From the NCBI RefSeq assembly GCF_000720635.1, contig NZ_JOCF01000047.1, forward strand, positions 1-64,000: DNA of 64,000 nt, given 5' to 3'. The notes beneath the pieces were generated by a model. That model saw only the letters and a program-made list of their open reading frames with translations, was not told the origin of the DNA and made no database searches. Made by a program: the position numbers and the translations under genes. This document shows positions 40,503 through 48,112 of the stretch, one piece after another. How positions within the stretch are numbered: position 1 is the stretch's first letter; each line of letters opens with the position of its first letter. This stretch comes from Streptomyces sp. NRRL WC-3742. Lineage in GTDB: Bacteria > Actinomycetota > Actinomycetes > Streptomycetales > Streptomycetaceae.

Positions 40503-41504
40503 ATGCTCACACGTATGAGGGCAGGTGGTGGCGGCATGGCGGGGCCGGAGTCGGTGGACGGTGGGGAACTCGGGCACCGGGTGGCCGAGTTGGGGCCCGG
40601 CGAGCCGGCGGTGCTGCTGGCGCCGAGGCTGGCGCAGTTCGCGGCGGTGGCCCGGCTGGAGCACGTGACGCGGGCGGCGGCGCTGCTCGGGGTGCCGCAG
40701 CCGACGCTGTCGCGGGCGGTGGCGCGGCTGGAGGAGGAGCTGGGGGTGGACCTGCTGGCCCGGCAGGGCCGGACCGTCCGGCTGACCAGGGCCGGGCGGC
40801 TGCTGCTGGCCTCGGTGGAGCGGGCGCTGGCGGAGGTCGAGCGGGGTGCGGAGGCGGCCCGGGCGGAGGCGGATCCGGCGGCCGGGCGGGTGGCCTTCGG
40901 CTTCCTGCACACGATGGGGCCGGACGCGGTGCCGGCGCTGCTGCGGGGGTTCCGGGCCGAGCACCCGCAGGTGCGGTTCCAGCTGGTGCAGGACTACGGC
41001 GGGGCGATGCTGGAGCGGCTGCGGGCGGGGGAGCTGGACCTGTGCCTGGTCGCGCCGCTGCCGGACGATCCGGCGTTCGTCGCCCGCCCGCTGGACGAGC
41101 AGCGGCTGAACCTGGTCGTCCCGGCGGACCACCGGCTGGCCGGGCGGCGGCGGATCAGGCTGGGGGAGGTGGCGGAGGAGCCGTTCGTCGGCCTGGAGCC
41201 GGGGTACGGGCTGCGGGTGATCACCGACGACTTCTGCGCGCAGGCGGGCTTCGTACCCCGGCTGACCTTCGAGGGGGAGGAGGCGGAGACGCTGCGCGGG
41301 CTGGTGGCGGCGGGCCTGGGCGTGGCGCTGCTGCCGCCGCCGCTGGTGCCCCGGCCGGGAGTGGTGGAGCTGGAGGTGACGGCGCCGAGGACGCGCCGGG
41401 CGGTGGGGCTGGCCTGGGCGGCGGGGCGGCCGCTGACCCCGCCGGTGGCGGCGTTCCGGGACTTCGTGCTGTCGCGGCGGGGGCGGTTGCTGCACCACGA
41501 CTGA
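40503..41504 (+). CDS. LysR-family transcriptional regulator
   Basis: The 333-residue regulator has its winged HTH at about 43-100 (FAAVARLEHVTRAAALLGVPQPTLSRAVARLEEELGVDLLARQG) and a periplasmic-binding-type effector domain beginning GRVAFGFLHTMGPDAVPALLRGF. The N-terminal about 30 residues before the HTH are extra, and the start may lie at a downstream ATG such as 40536. It is divergent from the MFS transporter gene and probably controls it from the shared 59-bp gap. Its effector is unknown. Confidence 0.88.
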   Translation: MLTRMRAGGGGMAGPESVDGGELGHRVAELGPGEPAVLLAPRLAQFAAVARLEHVTRAAALLGVPQPTLSRAVARLEEELGVDLLARQGRTVRLTRAGRLLLASVERALAEVERGAEAARAEADPAAGRVAFGFLHTMGPDAVPALLRGFRAEHPQVRFQLVQDYGGAMLERLRAGELDLCLVAPLPDDPAFVARPLDEQRLNLVVPADHRLAGRRRIRLGEVAEEPFVGLEPGYGLRVITDDFCAQAGFVPRLTFEGEEAETLRGLVAAGLGVALLPPPLVPRPGVVELEVTAPRTRRAVGLAWAAGRPLTPPVAAFRDFVLSRRGRLLHHD

Positions 41505-41602
41505 CGAATGGGCGGCGGATTGCCGATTGGTGGATCGTATGGACCGGTCGGTGGAATTCCGCGTGGAGTTTGGACCATCCGGTGGTATTCCCGGTGGTGG
41601 GT

Positions 41603-41614
41603 CTACGCGCGTAG
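41603..41614. promoter_or_regulatory. Operator CTACGCGCGTAG before add
   Basis: An exact copy of the palindrome lies 4 bp upstream of a TATATT -10 box (41619-41624) and 16 bp before the add ATG. This is the tightest arrangement of the set and is inferred to be a repressor site. Confidence 0.7.
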
Positions 41615-41630
41615 GGGCTATATTTCCGCA

Positions 41631-42785
41631 ATGGAGAAGCAGATCCCCGTCACCACCGCGGGCACGGGCCCGCGCATTCCCACCCCCGACCAGATCCGCC
41701 GCGCGCCGAAGGTGCTGCTGCACGACCACCTGGACGGCGGGCTGCGCCCGGAGACCGTCGTCGAGCTGGCCGCCGCGGTCGGCTACGAGGGCCTCCCGAC
41801 CATGGACCCCAAGGAACTCGGCGAGTGGTTCCGCGAGGCCGCCGACTCCGGCTCGCTGGTCCGCTACCTGGAGACCTTCGCGCACACCTGCGCCGTCATG
41901 CAGACCCGCGAGGCCCTGATCAAGGTCGCCGCCGACTGCGCCGAGGACCTGGCCGCGGACGGCGTCGTGTACGCCGAGGTGCGCTACGCCCCCGAGCAGC
42001 ACCTGGAGGGCGGGCTGAGCCTGGACGAGGTCGTCCTGGCCGTCCAGGAGGGCTTCCGCCTCGGCGAGGCCAACGCCCGCGCGGCCGGTCACCGCATCCG
42101 CGTCGGCACCCTGATCACCGCGATGCGCCACGCCGCGCGTTCGCAGGAGATCGCCGAGCTGGCCAACCGCCACCGGGACGCGGGCGTCGTCGGCTTCGAC
42201 ATCGCGGGCGCCGAGGCCGGGTACCCCCCCACCCGCCACCAGGCCGCCTTCGACTACCTCAAGGGCGAGAACAACCACTTCACCATCCACGCGGGCGAGG
42301 CGTTCGGCCTGCCGTCGATCTGGGAGGCCCTGCAGTGCTGCGGCGCCGACCGGCTCGGCCACGGCGTGCGGATCGTCGACGACATCACGGTGAACGAGGA
42401 CGGCTCCGTCGAGCTCGGCCGCCTGGCCGCGTACGTGCGCGACAAGCGCATCCCGCTGGAGATGTGCCCGACCTCCAACCTCCAGACGGCGGCGGCCACT
42501 TCGTACGCCGAGCACCCGATCGGGCTGCTGAGCCGGCTGAAGTTCCGGGTCACGGTGAACACCGACAACCGGCTGATGAGCGGCACCAGCATGAGCCAGG
42601 AGTTCGGGCACCTGGTGGACGCCTTCGGCTACACGCTGGGCGACATGGAGTGGTTCACCGTGAACGCGATGAAGTCCGCGTTCCTGCCCTTCGACGAGCG
42701 GCTGGCGATGATCGGCGACGTGATCAAGCCGGGCTACGCCGAGCTCAAGGCGGAGTGGCTGTTCGCCTCCGGCGCCGGCAACTGA
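41631..42785 (+). CDS. add: Adenosine deaminase
   Basis: Add converts adenosine and deoxyadenosine to inosine and deoxyinosine, feeding PunA. The 384 residues contain the Zn ligands HxH in [13 protein letters not shown] (about 24-36), the catalytic [16 protein letters not shown], and the paired Asp in [13 protein letters not shown] (about 301-313). The ATG at 41631 is 6 nt after the -10 box, so the transcript is probably leaderless. It is monocistronic: about 220 bp without a gene follow it. Confidence 0.96.
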   Translation: MEKQIPVTTAGTGPRIPTPDQIRRAPKVLLHDHLDGGLRPETVVELAAAVGYEGLPTMDPKELGEWFREAADSGSLVRYLETFAHTCAVMQTREALIKVAADCAEDLAADGVVYAEVRYAPEQHLEGGLSLDEVVLAVQEGFRLGEANARAAGHRIRVGTLITAMRHAARSQEIAELANRHRDAGVVGFDIAGAEAGYPPTRHQAAFDYLKGENNHFTIHAGEAFGLPSIWEALQCCGADRLGHGVRIVDDITVNEDGSVELGRLAAYVRDKRIPLEMCPTSNLQTAAATSYAEHPIGLLSRLKFRVTVNTDNRLMSGTSMSQEFGHLVDAFGYTLGDMEWFTVNAMKSAFLPFDERLAMIGDVIKPGYAELKAEWLFASGAGN

Positions 42786-42806
42786 GTCCTCGGTCGTACA
42801 CGAGGT

Positions 42807-42879
42807 CGGATGAACGCCCTTTTCTCGTACGGAAATTGGTGTTCATCCGACTATTCCCTCGGGTGGGTGAACGCCCTTT
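42807..42879. repeat. Inverted and direct repeats upstream of small secreted protein
   Basis: CGGATGAAC (42807-42815) recurs inverted as GTTCATCCG (42841-42849). TGAACGCCCTTT occurs as a direct repeat at 42811-42822 and 42868-42879. The block lies 125-197 bp before the secreted-protein start and probably contains its control region. Confidence 0.65.
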
Positions 42880-43003
42880 GGTCCTGGCGCGAACCTCTCA
42901 CTACGGTGTGCCAGTCATGCCGTCGACGACAGCGGTGGCGGCGGTCGCCCTTCCGCCCTCCGCGTCGAAGCCGGCCACCGACGACGACCCAAGGGGACGA
43001 ACC

Positions 43004-43408
43004 ATGAAGCAGGCTCTCAAGGCCGCCGGCACCGCCGCGCTCGGCATCGCCATCGCGGCGGTCGGTGCCGGCACCGCCTCCGCCGACGCCCCGGCGCCCG
43101 GCGGCCTCGGGCTTCCCACCGGCGCTGTGACGAACCCCGCGGTGACCGGTGCGGTCACCGACACCGCCTCCAAGCTGCCCGGAGGCGACAAGGTCACCGG
43201 CGCGCTCGGCACCCTCGCCCCGACCGCCGGCCACGCCGCCGCCGCGGCCCCGGAGGCCCCGGTTGCCGCTCCGGCCGCTGCCCCGGCCGCCGCGCCGGTC
43301 GCCGGTGTGACGCAGACCCGTGGGGCCATCCCGACCATCCCGGGCGTCGACAAGACCCCGATCGGGGGGCTGACCGGCGCCCTGCCGCTGCCGGGCCTCG
43401 CCGGCTGA
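43004..43408 (+). CDS. Small secreted Ala/Pro-rich protein
   Basis: The 134-residue protein has a signal peptide (MKQALKAAGTAALGIAIAAV, cleavage near ASADAP, about residue 28). The mature chain is low-complexity Ala/Pro/Gly with LPTGAVTNPAVTGAVTDT, APVAAPAAAPAAAPVAG and a C-terminal GGLTGALPLPGLAG. No catalytic residues are recognisable. ATG 43004 has AAGGGGA 7 nt upstream. Similar short streptomycete exported proteins are often misannotated as ATP-binding. Its function is unknown. Confidence 0.78.
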   Translation: MKQALKAAGTAALGIAIAAVGAGTASADAPAPGGLGLPTGAVTNPAVTGAVTDTASKLPGGDKVTGALGTLAPTAGHAAAAAPEAPVAAPAAAPAAAPVAGVTQTRGAIPTIPGVDKTPIGGLTGALPLPGLAG

Positions 43409-43432
43409 CCCGGCAGACAGCACGCAGCACGA

Positions 43433-43471
43433 CGGGCCGCCCGCCCCGGGAACACCGGGGCGGGCGGCCCG
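43433..43471. terminator. 17-bp stem hairpin
   Basis: Arms 43433-43449 and 43455-43471 are perfect inverted copies around a 5-nt loop, between the small secreted protein gene and the convergent PspC-domain gene. Confidence 0.87.
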
Positions 43472-43491
43472 TTCGCGTGCGCCCGCCGGGA

Positions 43492-43674
43492 TCACGGCTC
43501 CTGGGGGAGCAGCACCCACAGGGCGAGGTAGACCAGGAACTGCGGGCCGGGCAGCAGGCAGGAGGCCAGGAAGATCAGGCGGACGGTCCAGGGCGTCAGG
43601 CCGAAGCGCTCGGCGATCCCGGCGCAGACGCCGGCGATGACGCGGTTGTGGCGGGGGCGGGCGAGGCGGGCCAT
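43492..43674 (-). CDS. PspC-domain membrane protein, 60 residues
   Basis: The protein is a single PspC domain: RHNRVIAGVCAGIAERFGLTPWTVRLIF followed by one or two tight helices and the C-terminal VYLALWVLLPQEP. PspC proteins take part in membrane-stress signalling. This minimal form has no extra domain. ATG 43674 has GGGAGA 6 nt upstream. It overlaps only antisense frames. Confidence 0.85.
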   Translation of the reverse strand: MARLARPRHNRVIAGVCAGIAERFGLTPWTVRLIFLASCLLPGPQFLVYLALWVLLPQEP

Positions 43675-44058
43675 GGTGGTCTCCCAATCGGTTGCGACCC
43701 GGTCGGCCGGTCCGGCGGGTGTACTTCCATGCTCCGCCGCGGACGGGCGGGAAGCCTCCGCCCACCAGGTGATTCGCAGCCCCGGCGGGTCACCGGGGAG
43801 GAGTAGCCGACCGTCGGGGTCGTCTCGGGGAGGGCCCTGAGGACGGAAGTCCCATTCGGGGACGGGGGCGGGCTCCGGGTGGGGGCGGGAAACCCCGTGG
43901 CGAAGCTGTCGGATCATCTGGATATGATTCCGCGGTCGCTGATCATGGGGGGCTGAATCGGCGGCGCCCTCGCGGCTTCCAACGGCTTCAAGCTGCCCCT
44001 CACGTCTGCGACTTCGCACTTCCCCGGGCGCTCGCCCGCATTCCTCCGTGAGGTTCCC
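43675..44058. other. 384-bp divergent intergenic region
   Basis: No gene is supported. A TATGAT -10-like box lies at about 43923-43928, about 130 bp before the LAXTG gene and preceded by a weak -35. This would leave a long leader for the surface-protein gene. Confidence 0.45.
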
Positions 44059-45450
44059 TTGCGCATTCAGCACCGCCGGCTCCTCGCAGTCGCGGCCGCC
44101 GCCACCCTGGTCTCCGGCGTCGCCCTGACCTCGGCCCCCGCCGCGTTCGCGGCCCCGGCGGCACCCGGCCCCACGGCCCCCGCGCCCCAGGGCCAGGCTT
44201 CGCCCGTCACAGTCACCGTCAGCGGCTTCCCGACCACCGTCAGGGCGGGCAGCGCGGTCGAGTTCACCGCGACGCTCAAGAACACCGCCGACCATCAGGT
44301 CGACGTGGACGACACCGCCTTCACCGTGGCCGGCGTCGGCCCCGCCCTCAAGCAGACCCAGCTCAAGCTGGAGTTCCAGCGCCCGGGCACCACTCAGTGG
44401 GTGGCCGGGAAGCTGAACGGCAACGACCTCGGCGGCTTCTGGCTGCTGGACGAGTTCGACAACCGGTTCCACCTGGCCCCCGGCGCGGAGGCCACCTACC
44501 GGCTGCGGCTGACCCTCGCCGCCGACGCCGCCCCCGGCTCGACCTCCGCAGGTCTGAGGGCCATGGTCGAGGACCCGACGCTCCCCTTCGAGCAGCGGAC
44601 CTCCGAGGCGTCGGGAAGCTTCTCTCACTTCACCATCGAGCCGGTGGGCGGTCCGGTCACCCCGCCCACCGCCGGTCTGCCGGAGGTCAGGGTCGAGGGC
44701 CTGCCCGAGACCTTCACCGCCGGTGGCGAGGCGAAGACGTTCAAGGCCGTCTACACCAACCGCACCGGCAAGGACCTGCAGATCGTCCCCGCGATCGTCT
44801 TCCAGGGCGAGGGTGTGCTGCGGCCCGACGCCGTCAAGCTGGAGTTCCAGACGCAGGACGGGAAGTGGCTGGCCGCCACGCCGAGGCCGGACGGCGACAT
44901 CCCCGGCACCCAGCTGGGCGTGGAACTGCTCACCGGCAGCAAGGCCGGCGACGTCATCGCGCTGCCCAAGGACGAGACCCGCACGGTGAACCTGCGGCTG
45001 GCCTTCACCAAGGACGCGCCGGTCGCCGCCGAGACGGTCTTCGCCAACGGGTACAGCCTGCCCGGGCCCGGTGAGCGCGAGGCCGGGACGTCCAGCCCGA
45101 AGGCCCCGTTCAAGATCGAGGCCGCGGCCACGGGCGGCGCGACCACTCCGGCCACCCCGGCTCCCACGACCCCCGCGACCCCCGGGACCTCCGCGACCAG
45201 CGACCCCGCCCCGGCGACCCCGGCCCCGGTCGTCCCGGCCGCGCAGAGCGGCACGGGCGCGCAGGGTTCGTCGGCCACTGGCTCGTCGGGGTCGACCACC
45301 GTCGCCGCGTCGGCCACCGGCGCCACCCTGGCCTCCACTGGCGGCGGCTCCTCGGCCGCCCCGATGGCGATCACCGGCGCCACCGCGATCGCGCTCGGCG
45401 CGGGCACCCTGGTCGTGGCGCGCCGCCGTAAGGCTGCCGCCCGCGGCTGA
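44059..45450 (+). CDS. LAXTG sortase-anchored surface protein with two repeat domains
   Basis: The 463-residue exported protein has a signal peptide (about 1-31, ending AFAAPA), two homologous beta-rich domains (about 48-195 and 210-355), a Thr/Pro/Ala/Ser wall-spanning stretch and a C-terminal sorting signal: LASTG at 424-428, one hydrophobic helix and RRRKAAARG. LAXTG is the motif preferred by class E sortases in streptomycetes. The two domains share SGFPTTVRAGS/EGLPETFTAGG openings and KLEFQ strands, indicating duplication. TTG 44059 has GTGAGG 6 nt upstream. It probably displays a structural or adhesive fold on hyphae. Confidence 0.85.
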   Translation: MRIQHRRLLAVAAAATLVSGVALTSAPAAFAAPAAPGPTAPAPQGQASPVTVTVSGFPTTVRAGSAVEFTATLKNTADHQVDVDDTAFTVAGVGPALKQTQLKLEFQRPGTTQWVAGKLNGNDLGGFWLLDEFDNRFHLAPGAEATYRLRLTLAADAAPGSTSAGLRAMVEDPTLPFEQRTSEASGSFSHFTIEPVGGPVTPPTAGLPEVRVEGLPETFTAGGEAKTFKAVYTNRTGKDLQIVPAIVFQGEGVLRPDAVKLEFQTQDGKWLAATPRPDGDIPGTQLGVELLTGSKAGDVIALPKDETRTVNLRLAFTKDAPVAAETVFANGYSLPGPGEREAGTSSPKAPFKIEAAATGGATTPATPAPTTPATPGTSATSDPAPATPAPVVPAAQSGTGAQGSSATGSSGSTTVAASATGATLASTGGGSSAAPMAITGATAIALGAGTLVVARRRKAAARG

Positions 45451-45465
45451 CCCCGGGTACGACGA

Positions 45466-45558
45466 GAGGGCCCGTCCCCCGTAGTGCCACTACGGATGTA
45501 GTCGCACTACGTATGTAGTGGCACTACTGCAGTAGTTCCACTGCGGGGGCGGGCCCTC
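45466..45558. repeat. Four 17-bp palindromic tandem repeats inside a GC clamp
   Basis: Four units of 17 bp start at 45481, 45498, 45515 and 45532. The first three contain GTAGT-NNN-ACTAC type palindromes; the fourth is degraded. They are flanked by GAGGGCCCG (45466-45474) and its inverted copy CGGGCCCTC (45550-45558), with a pyrimidine/purine extension, so the whole block can fold as a closed multi-hairpin. It lies between convergent genes and can act as a terminator for both, but is more elaborate than any other in the window. Confidence 0.85.
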
Positions 45559-45580
45559 GAGGCGTCCGTACGGGCGGAGC

Positions 45581-46141
45581 TCAGGCCGTCGGCGGCTGCT
45601 GCGGCGGGGTGGGCTGCGCGTAGGGGTTGTTCGCCACCGGCTGGGCGGGCGTGCCCGGCTGGTACGTCGGGGCGCCCTGCGGCGCGGCCGGGGCACCCTG
45701 CGGGGCCGGGGCGACGGGCGCGGCCGGGGTGGTCGGCTGCCAAGTCTGCGGCGGGACCTGTGCACCGGGTGCCTGCGCGGCGTTGGGGTCGAACGGCGCG
45801 TTCGGGTTGTACGGGGCGTTCGGGTTGTACGGCGCCACCGGTGCGGCCGCCTGCGCGTTCTTCGCCTTGTTGCCCTCGACGATCGACTTCACCATGGTGA
45901 CGATCAGCAGCACGGGGAGGATGAACACCTTGTAGAACACGGTGTAGGTGAGGCCGTCGAAGACGAACGCCAGGTAGTAGGCGTAGCCGAGGAATCCGAG
46001 GCCGGCCAGGCTGCAGATGATCCGCATCCCGATCTTCACGCTCGTACCGGCGATGCCGAGTCCGAGCAGGAGAATGCCGCTGAGGGCAAGCGCCACGACG
46101 TACCAGGAGAAGAGCGGGTCGACGCTGAAATCGAGATTCAA
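45581..46141 (-). CDS. Membrane protein with Pro/Asn-rich tail
   Basis: The 186-residue protein has three predicted helices (about 11-32, 38-58 and 66-85), a short Lys-rich junction KSIVEGNKAKNAQA and a C-terminal 85-residue tail with repeated PYNPNA units and QPTTPAAPVAPAPQ. No enzymatic motif is recognised. TTG 46141 is supported by AGGAAG 6 nt upstream. The tail is likely cytoplasmic or in the wall space; orientation cannot be settled. It is convergent with the LAXTG gene across the repeat block. Confidence 0.75.
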   Translation of the reverse strand: MNLDFSVDPLFSWYVVALALSGILLLGLGIAGTSVKIGMRIICSLAGLGFLGYAYYLAFVFDGLTYTVFYKVFILPVLLIVTMVKSIVEGNKAKNAQAAAPVAPYNPNAPYNPNAPFDPNAAQAPGAQVPPQTWQPTTPAAPVAPAPQGAPAAPQGAPTYQPGTPAQPVANNPYAQPTPPQQPPTA

Positions 46142-46284
46142 GGTGCTTCCTGTGACCGGAATGAAAAACGGAGGAACCGTTCAGGGACGAGAGCGCACAG
46201 TACTGGAGGCGGCTGACATCCGACGTCGCCTTTTCATCACGGTGTCATTGCGCTACGTCGGAACGGCGATTGACGAGGTGGAAA

Positions 46285-46968
46285 ATGGTCGGCTATGAGC
46301 TGCTGCGGGTCTTTTGCGGACCGGACGGTGGATACGGGAACGAGCTCGGTGTGGTGCGCGAAGGCGCCTTGCTGCCGGCGCGGGCGGACCGTCAGGCCCT
46401 CGCCCGGGAACTCGGCTACAGCGAAACGGTGTTCGTCGACGACCCGGTGAGCGGGGAGATCGACATCTACACCCCGACCCTGCGCCTGCCCTTCGCCGGC
46501 CACCCCTGCGTGGGCGCGGCCTGGCTGCTCGGCGTGGACCGGCTCGTCACCGCCGCCGGGGTCGTGGGCGTGCGCCGCGAGGGCGGGCTGACCAGGATCG
46601 AGGCCCGGCCCGAGTGGGCGCCCGGGCGCACCCTGCGTCAGTACGGCTCGGCGGCCGAGGTGGACGCGCTGGAGGTGCCGCCGCCGGGCGAGTGGATCTA
46701 CGCCTGGGCCTGGCAGGACGAGGAGGCCGGTACCGTCCGGGCCCGGGCCTTCCCCGGGCGGGGCGACGGCATCGACGAGGACGAGGCGACGGGCGCGGCC
46801 GCCCTGCTGCTGACCGCGCGCCTCGGCCGGGAGCTGACGATCACCCAGGGCCGGGGCTCGCAACTGCTGACCGGGCCGCGCCCGGGCGGGCTGATCGAGG
46901 TCGGCGGCCGGGTGGTCTCCCAGGGGCGCCGGGGTTCTCAGGTGGCGGGCGGCGTCGGCTCGGCGTAG
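46285..46968 (+). CDS. PhzF-family isomerase-like protein
   Basis: The 227-residue protein has the PhzF/diaminopimelate-epimerase-like fold motifs: LRVFCGPDGGYGNELGVV (about 6-23), SETVFVDD, TPTLRLPFAGHPCVGAAWLL (about 67-86) and, in the second half, DEDEATGAAALLL. It is shorter than typical PhzF (about 260-300), mainly in the central region. ATG 46285 has GAGG upstream. The natural substrate is unknown. Its 3' end overlaps the convergent VanZ-like gene by about 31 bp if that gene's proposed C-terminus is right. Confidence 0.82.
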   Translation: MVGYELLRVFCGPDGGYGNELGVVREGALLPARADRQALARELGYSETVFVDDPVSGEIDIYTPTLRLPFAGHPCVGAAWLLGVDRLVTAAGVVGVRREGGLTRIEARPEWAPGRTLRQYGSAAEVDALEVPPPGEWIYAWAWQDEEAGTVRARAFPGRGDGIDEDEATGAAALLLTARLGRELTITQGRGSQLLTGPRPGGLIEVGGRVVSQGRRGSQVAGGVGSA

Positions 46969-47583
46969 GCGCGGGGCCGGGGGGCGACGACGGTCACGGG
47001 GGTGACGACGGGGGTGACGACGGCAGTGACGGCCGTCGGCGCCGCTGCGATCCGGACGGCGGCCCCCGCCCGCTCGGCCCCCGCCCGCTCGGCGCCCGTC
47101 CGCGCGCAGCACGTGCCGCAGGCCCGGGACGAAGGCGAGGTGGGTGACGGCCACGCCGATCACCGCGAGCAGGATGTGGTCCACGTTGAGCACGTGCCCG
47201 GGCGTCCAGGAGGAGAGGAACTCCAGGCCCGTCGCCAGCATGGCGGAGGCGCCGGTGGTGCGTAGGAAGGACGGCAGCCAGCCCGCCCGCACGCGCCCGC
47301 CGGCCAGCGGGAGCAGTACCCCGAGCGGGGCCAGCAGCAGGAGTTCGCCGGCGACCTGCCAGCCCGTCGAGGAGCGGAGCGACGCCAGCGGCGTCAGGTT
47401 GGCGTCGTAGACCCAGGCCACCGGCAGGGGCCGGAGCACCACCAGCCAGAGCACCACCGCCAGGTGGCAGGCCAGGCCCGCCAGCCCGATCAGGCGGAGG
47501 GGACGGTGGACGACCGCCGTCGGCCCGGTCTCGGTCCGCACGACGGAACGCTCGTCGCGTGTCCTGGTGCCATCTCGCTGCAC
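46938..47583 (-). CDS. VanZ-family membrane protein, apparent frameshift near C-terminus
   Basis: The N-terminal about 160 residues are a clear VanZ-like domain with four helices, including VWLVDYDANLTPLAS-type loop YDANLTPLASLR, GELLLLAPLGVLLPL, GLEFLSSWTPGHVLNVDHILL and VTHLAFVPGLRHVL. After RHVLRAD the original frame turns Arg/Gly-rich and stays open to 46237, running antisense through phzF. In another frame the same DNA reads AAVRIAAAPTAVTAVV and ends AEPTPPAT then TGA at 46938. The switch lies in the CG-rich run near 47100, where two bases appear to be missing. The start is GTG 47583 without a good RBS. Function is uncertain. Confidence 0.65.
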
Positions 47584-47716
47584 GGGGGGAAGGACGTGAG
47601 CCGGTGGCGCGACGGTTCCACACCCGGCGTGAACATTCCGAAAGCGCCCCTGCGGCGCCCCGTGCGACGAGGGCGTGTCCTTCGGCTCACGCCGGGCGGG
47701 CGCCGAAAGTCACGCC

Positions 47717-48112
47717 CTACCGGCAGCCCGCGCTGGGGACGGCGCTGAACGGGTTGTCCGGCGGCGCGCTCGCCTGCGCAGGGGCCGGGGACGGGCTCGC
47801 GGCGCCCTTGGCGGCCCCGCCCCGGGCCGGGGTGACGGCCGGGGTCGGGGCGGGGGTGGCCAGGGCGGTCGGCACGTGCGGGGTGGTCGGGCAGGCCGTC
47901 CGGCTGGCCGGGGCCCCGGCGTCCACGGGCACGGCGGTGGGCCGGATGCCGCAGCCGGAGGCCAGCGCGAGGAGCACGACCACCCCGGCCGAGCGGCGCA
48001 GGACGGTCGGCAGGGCGGCCGGTCGGCCGGTCGGCCGGGTGGTCGGCAGAGCGGGTGAACGTACGTCGGTCGAACGCACGTCGGTCGAACGTGCGGCGGT
48101 GGAGCGGGTCAT
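47717..48112 (-). CDS. Lipoprotein downstream of afsQ2
   Basis: The 131-residue protein has a long Arg/Thr-rich N-terminus (MTRSTAARSTDVRSTDVRS), a hydrophobic segment and a lipobox LALASGCG (Cys about 51), then a Pro/Thr/Ala/Ser-rich mature region ending NPFSAVPSAGCR. The N-terminus is atypically long for a signal peptide, and a downstream start is possible. Its ATG overlaps the afsQ2 stop by 4 bp (ATGA), so it belongs to the afsQ operon. In S. coelicolor a lipoprotein gene also follows afsQ2. It may be a sensor accessory, which is inference. Confidence 0.75.
   Translation of the reverse strand: MTRSTAARSTDVRSTDVRSPALPTTRPTGRPAALPTVLRRSAGVVVLLALASGCGIRPTAVPVDAGAPASRTACPTTPHVPTALATPAPTPAVTPARGGAAKGAASPSPAPAQASAPPDNPFSAVPSAGCR

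Noticed and set aside
41603..41614. LysR gene at 40503 as regulator of the CTACGCGCGTAG sites
   Set aside because: It is divergent from the MFS gene, its gap has no copy of the palindrome, and LysR sites usually have a T-N11-A pattern.
46237..46937. Extension of the VanZ reading frame through the phzF gene
   Set aside because: The sequence is Arg/Gly-rich and antisense to a clear PhzF-family gene; a frameshift near 47100 explains it better.
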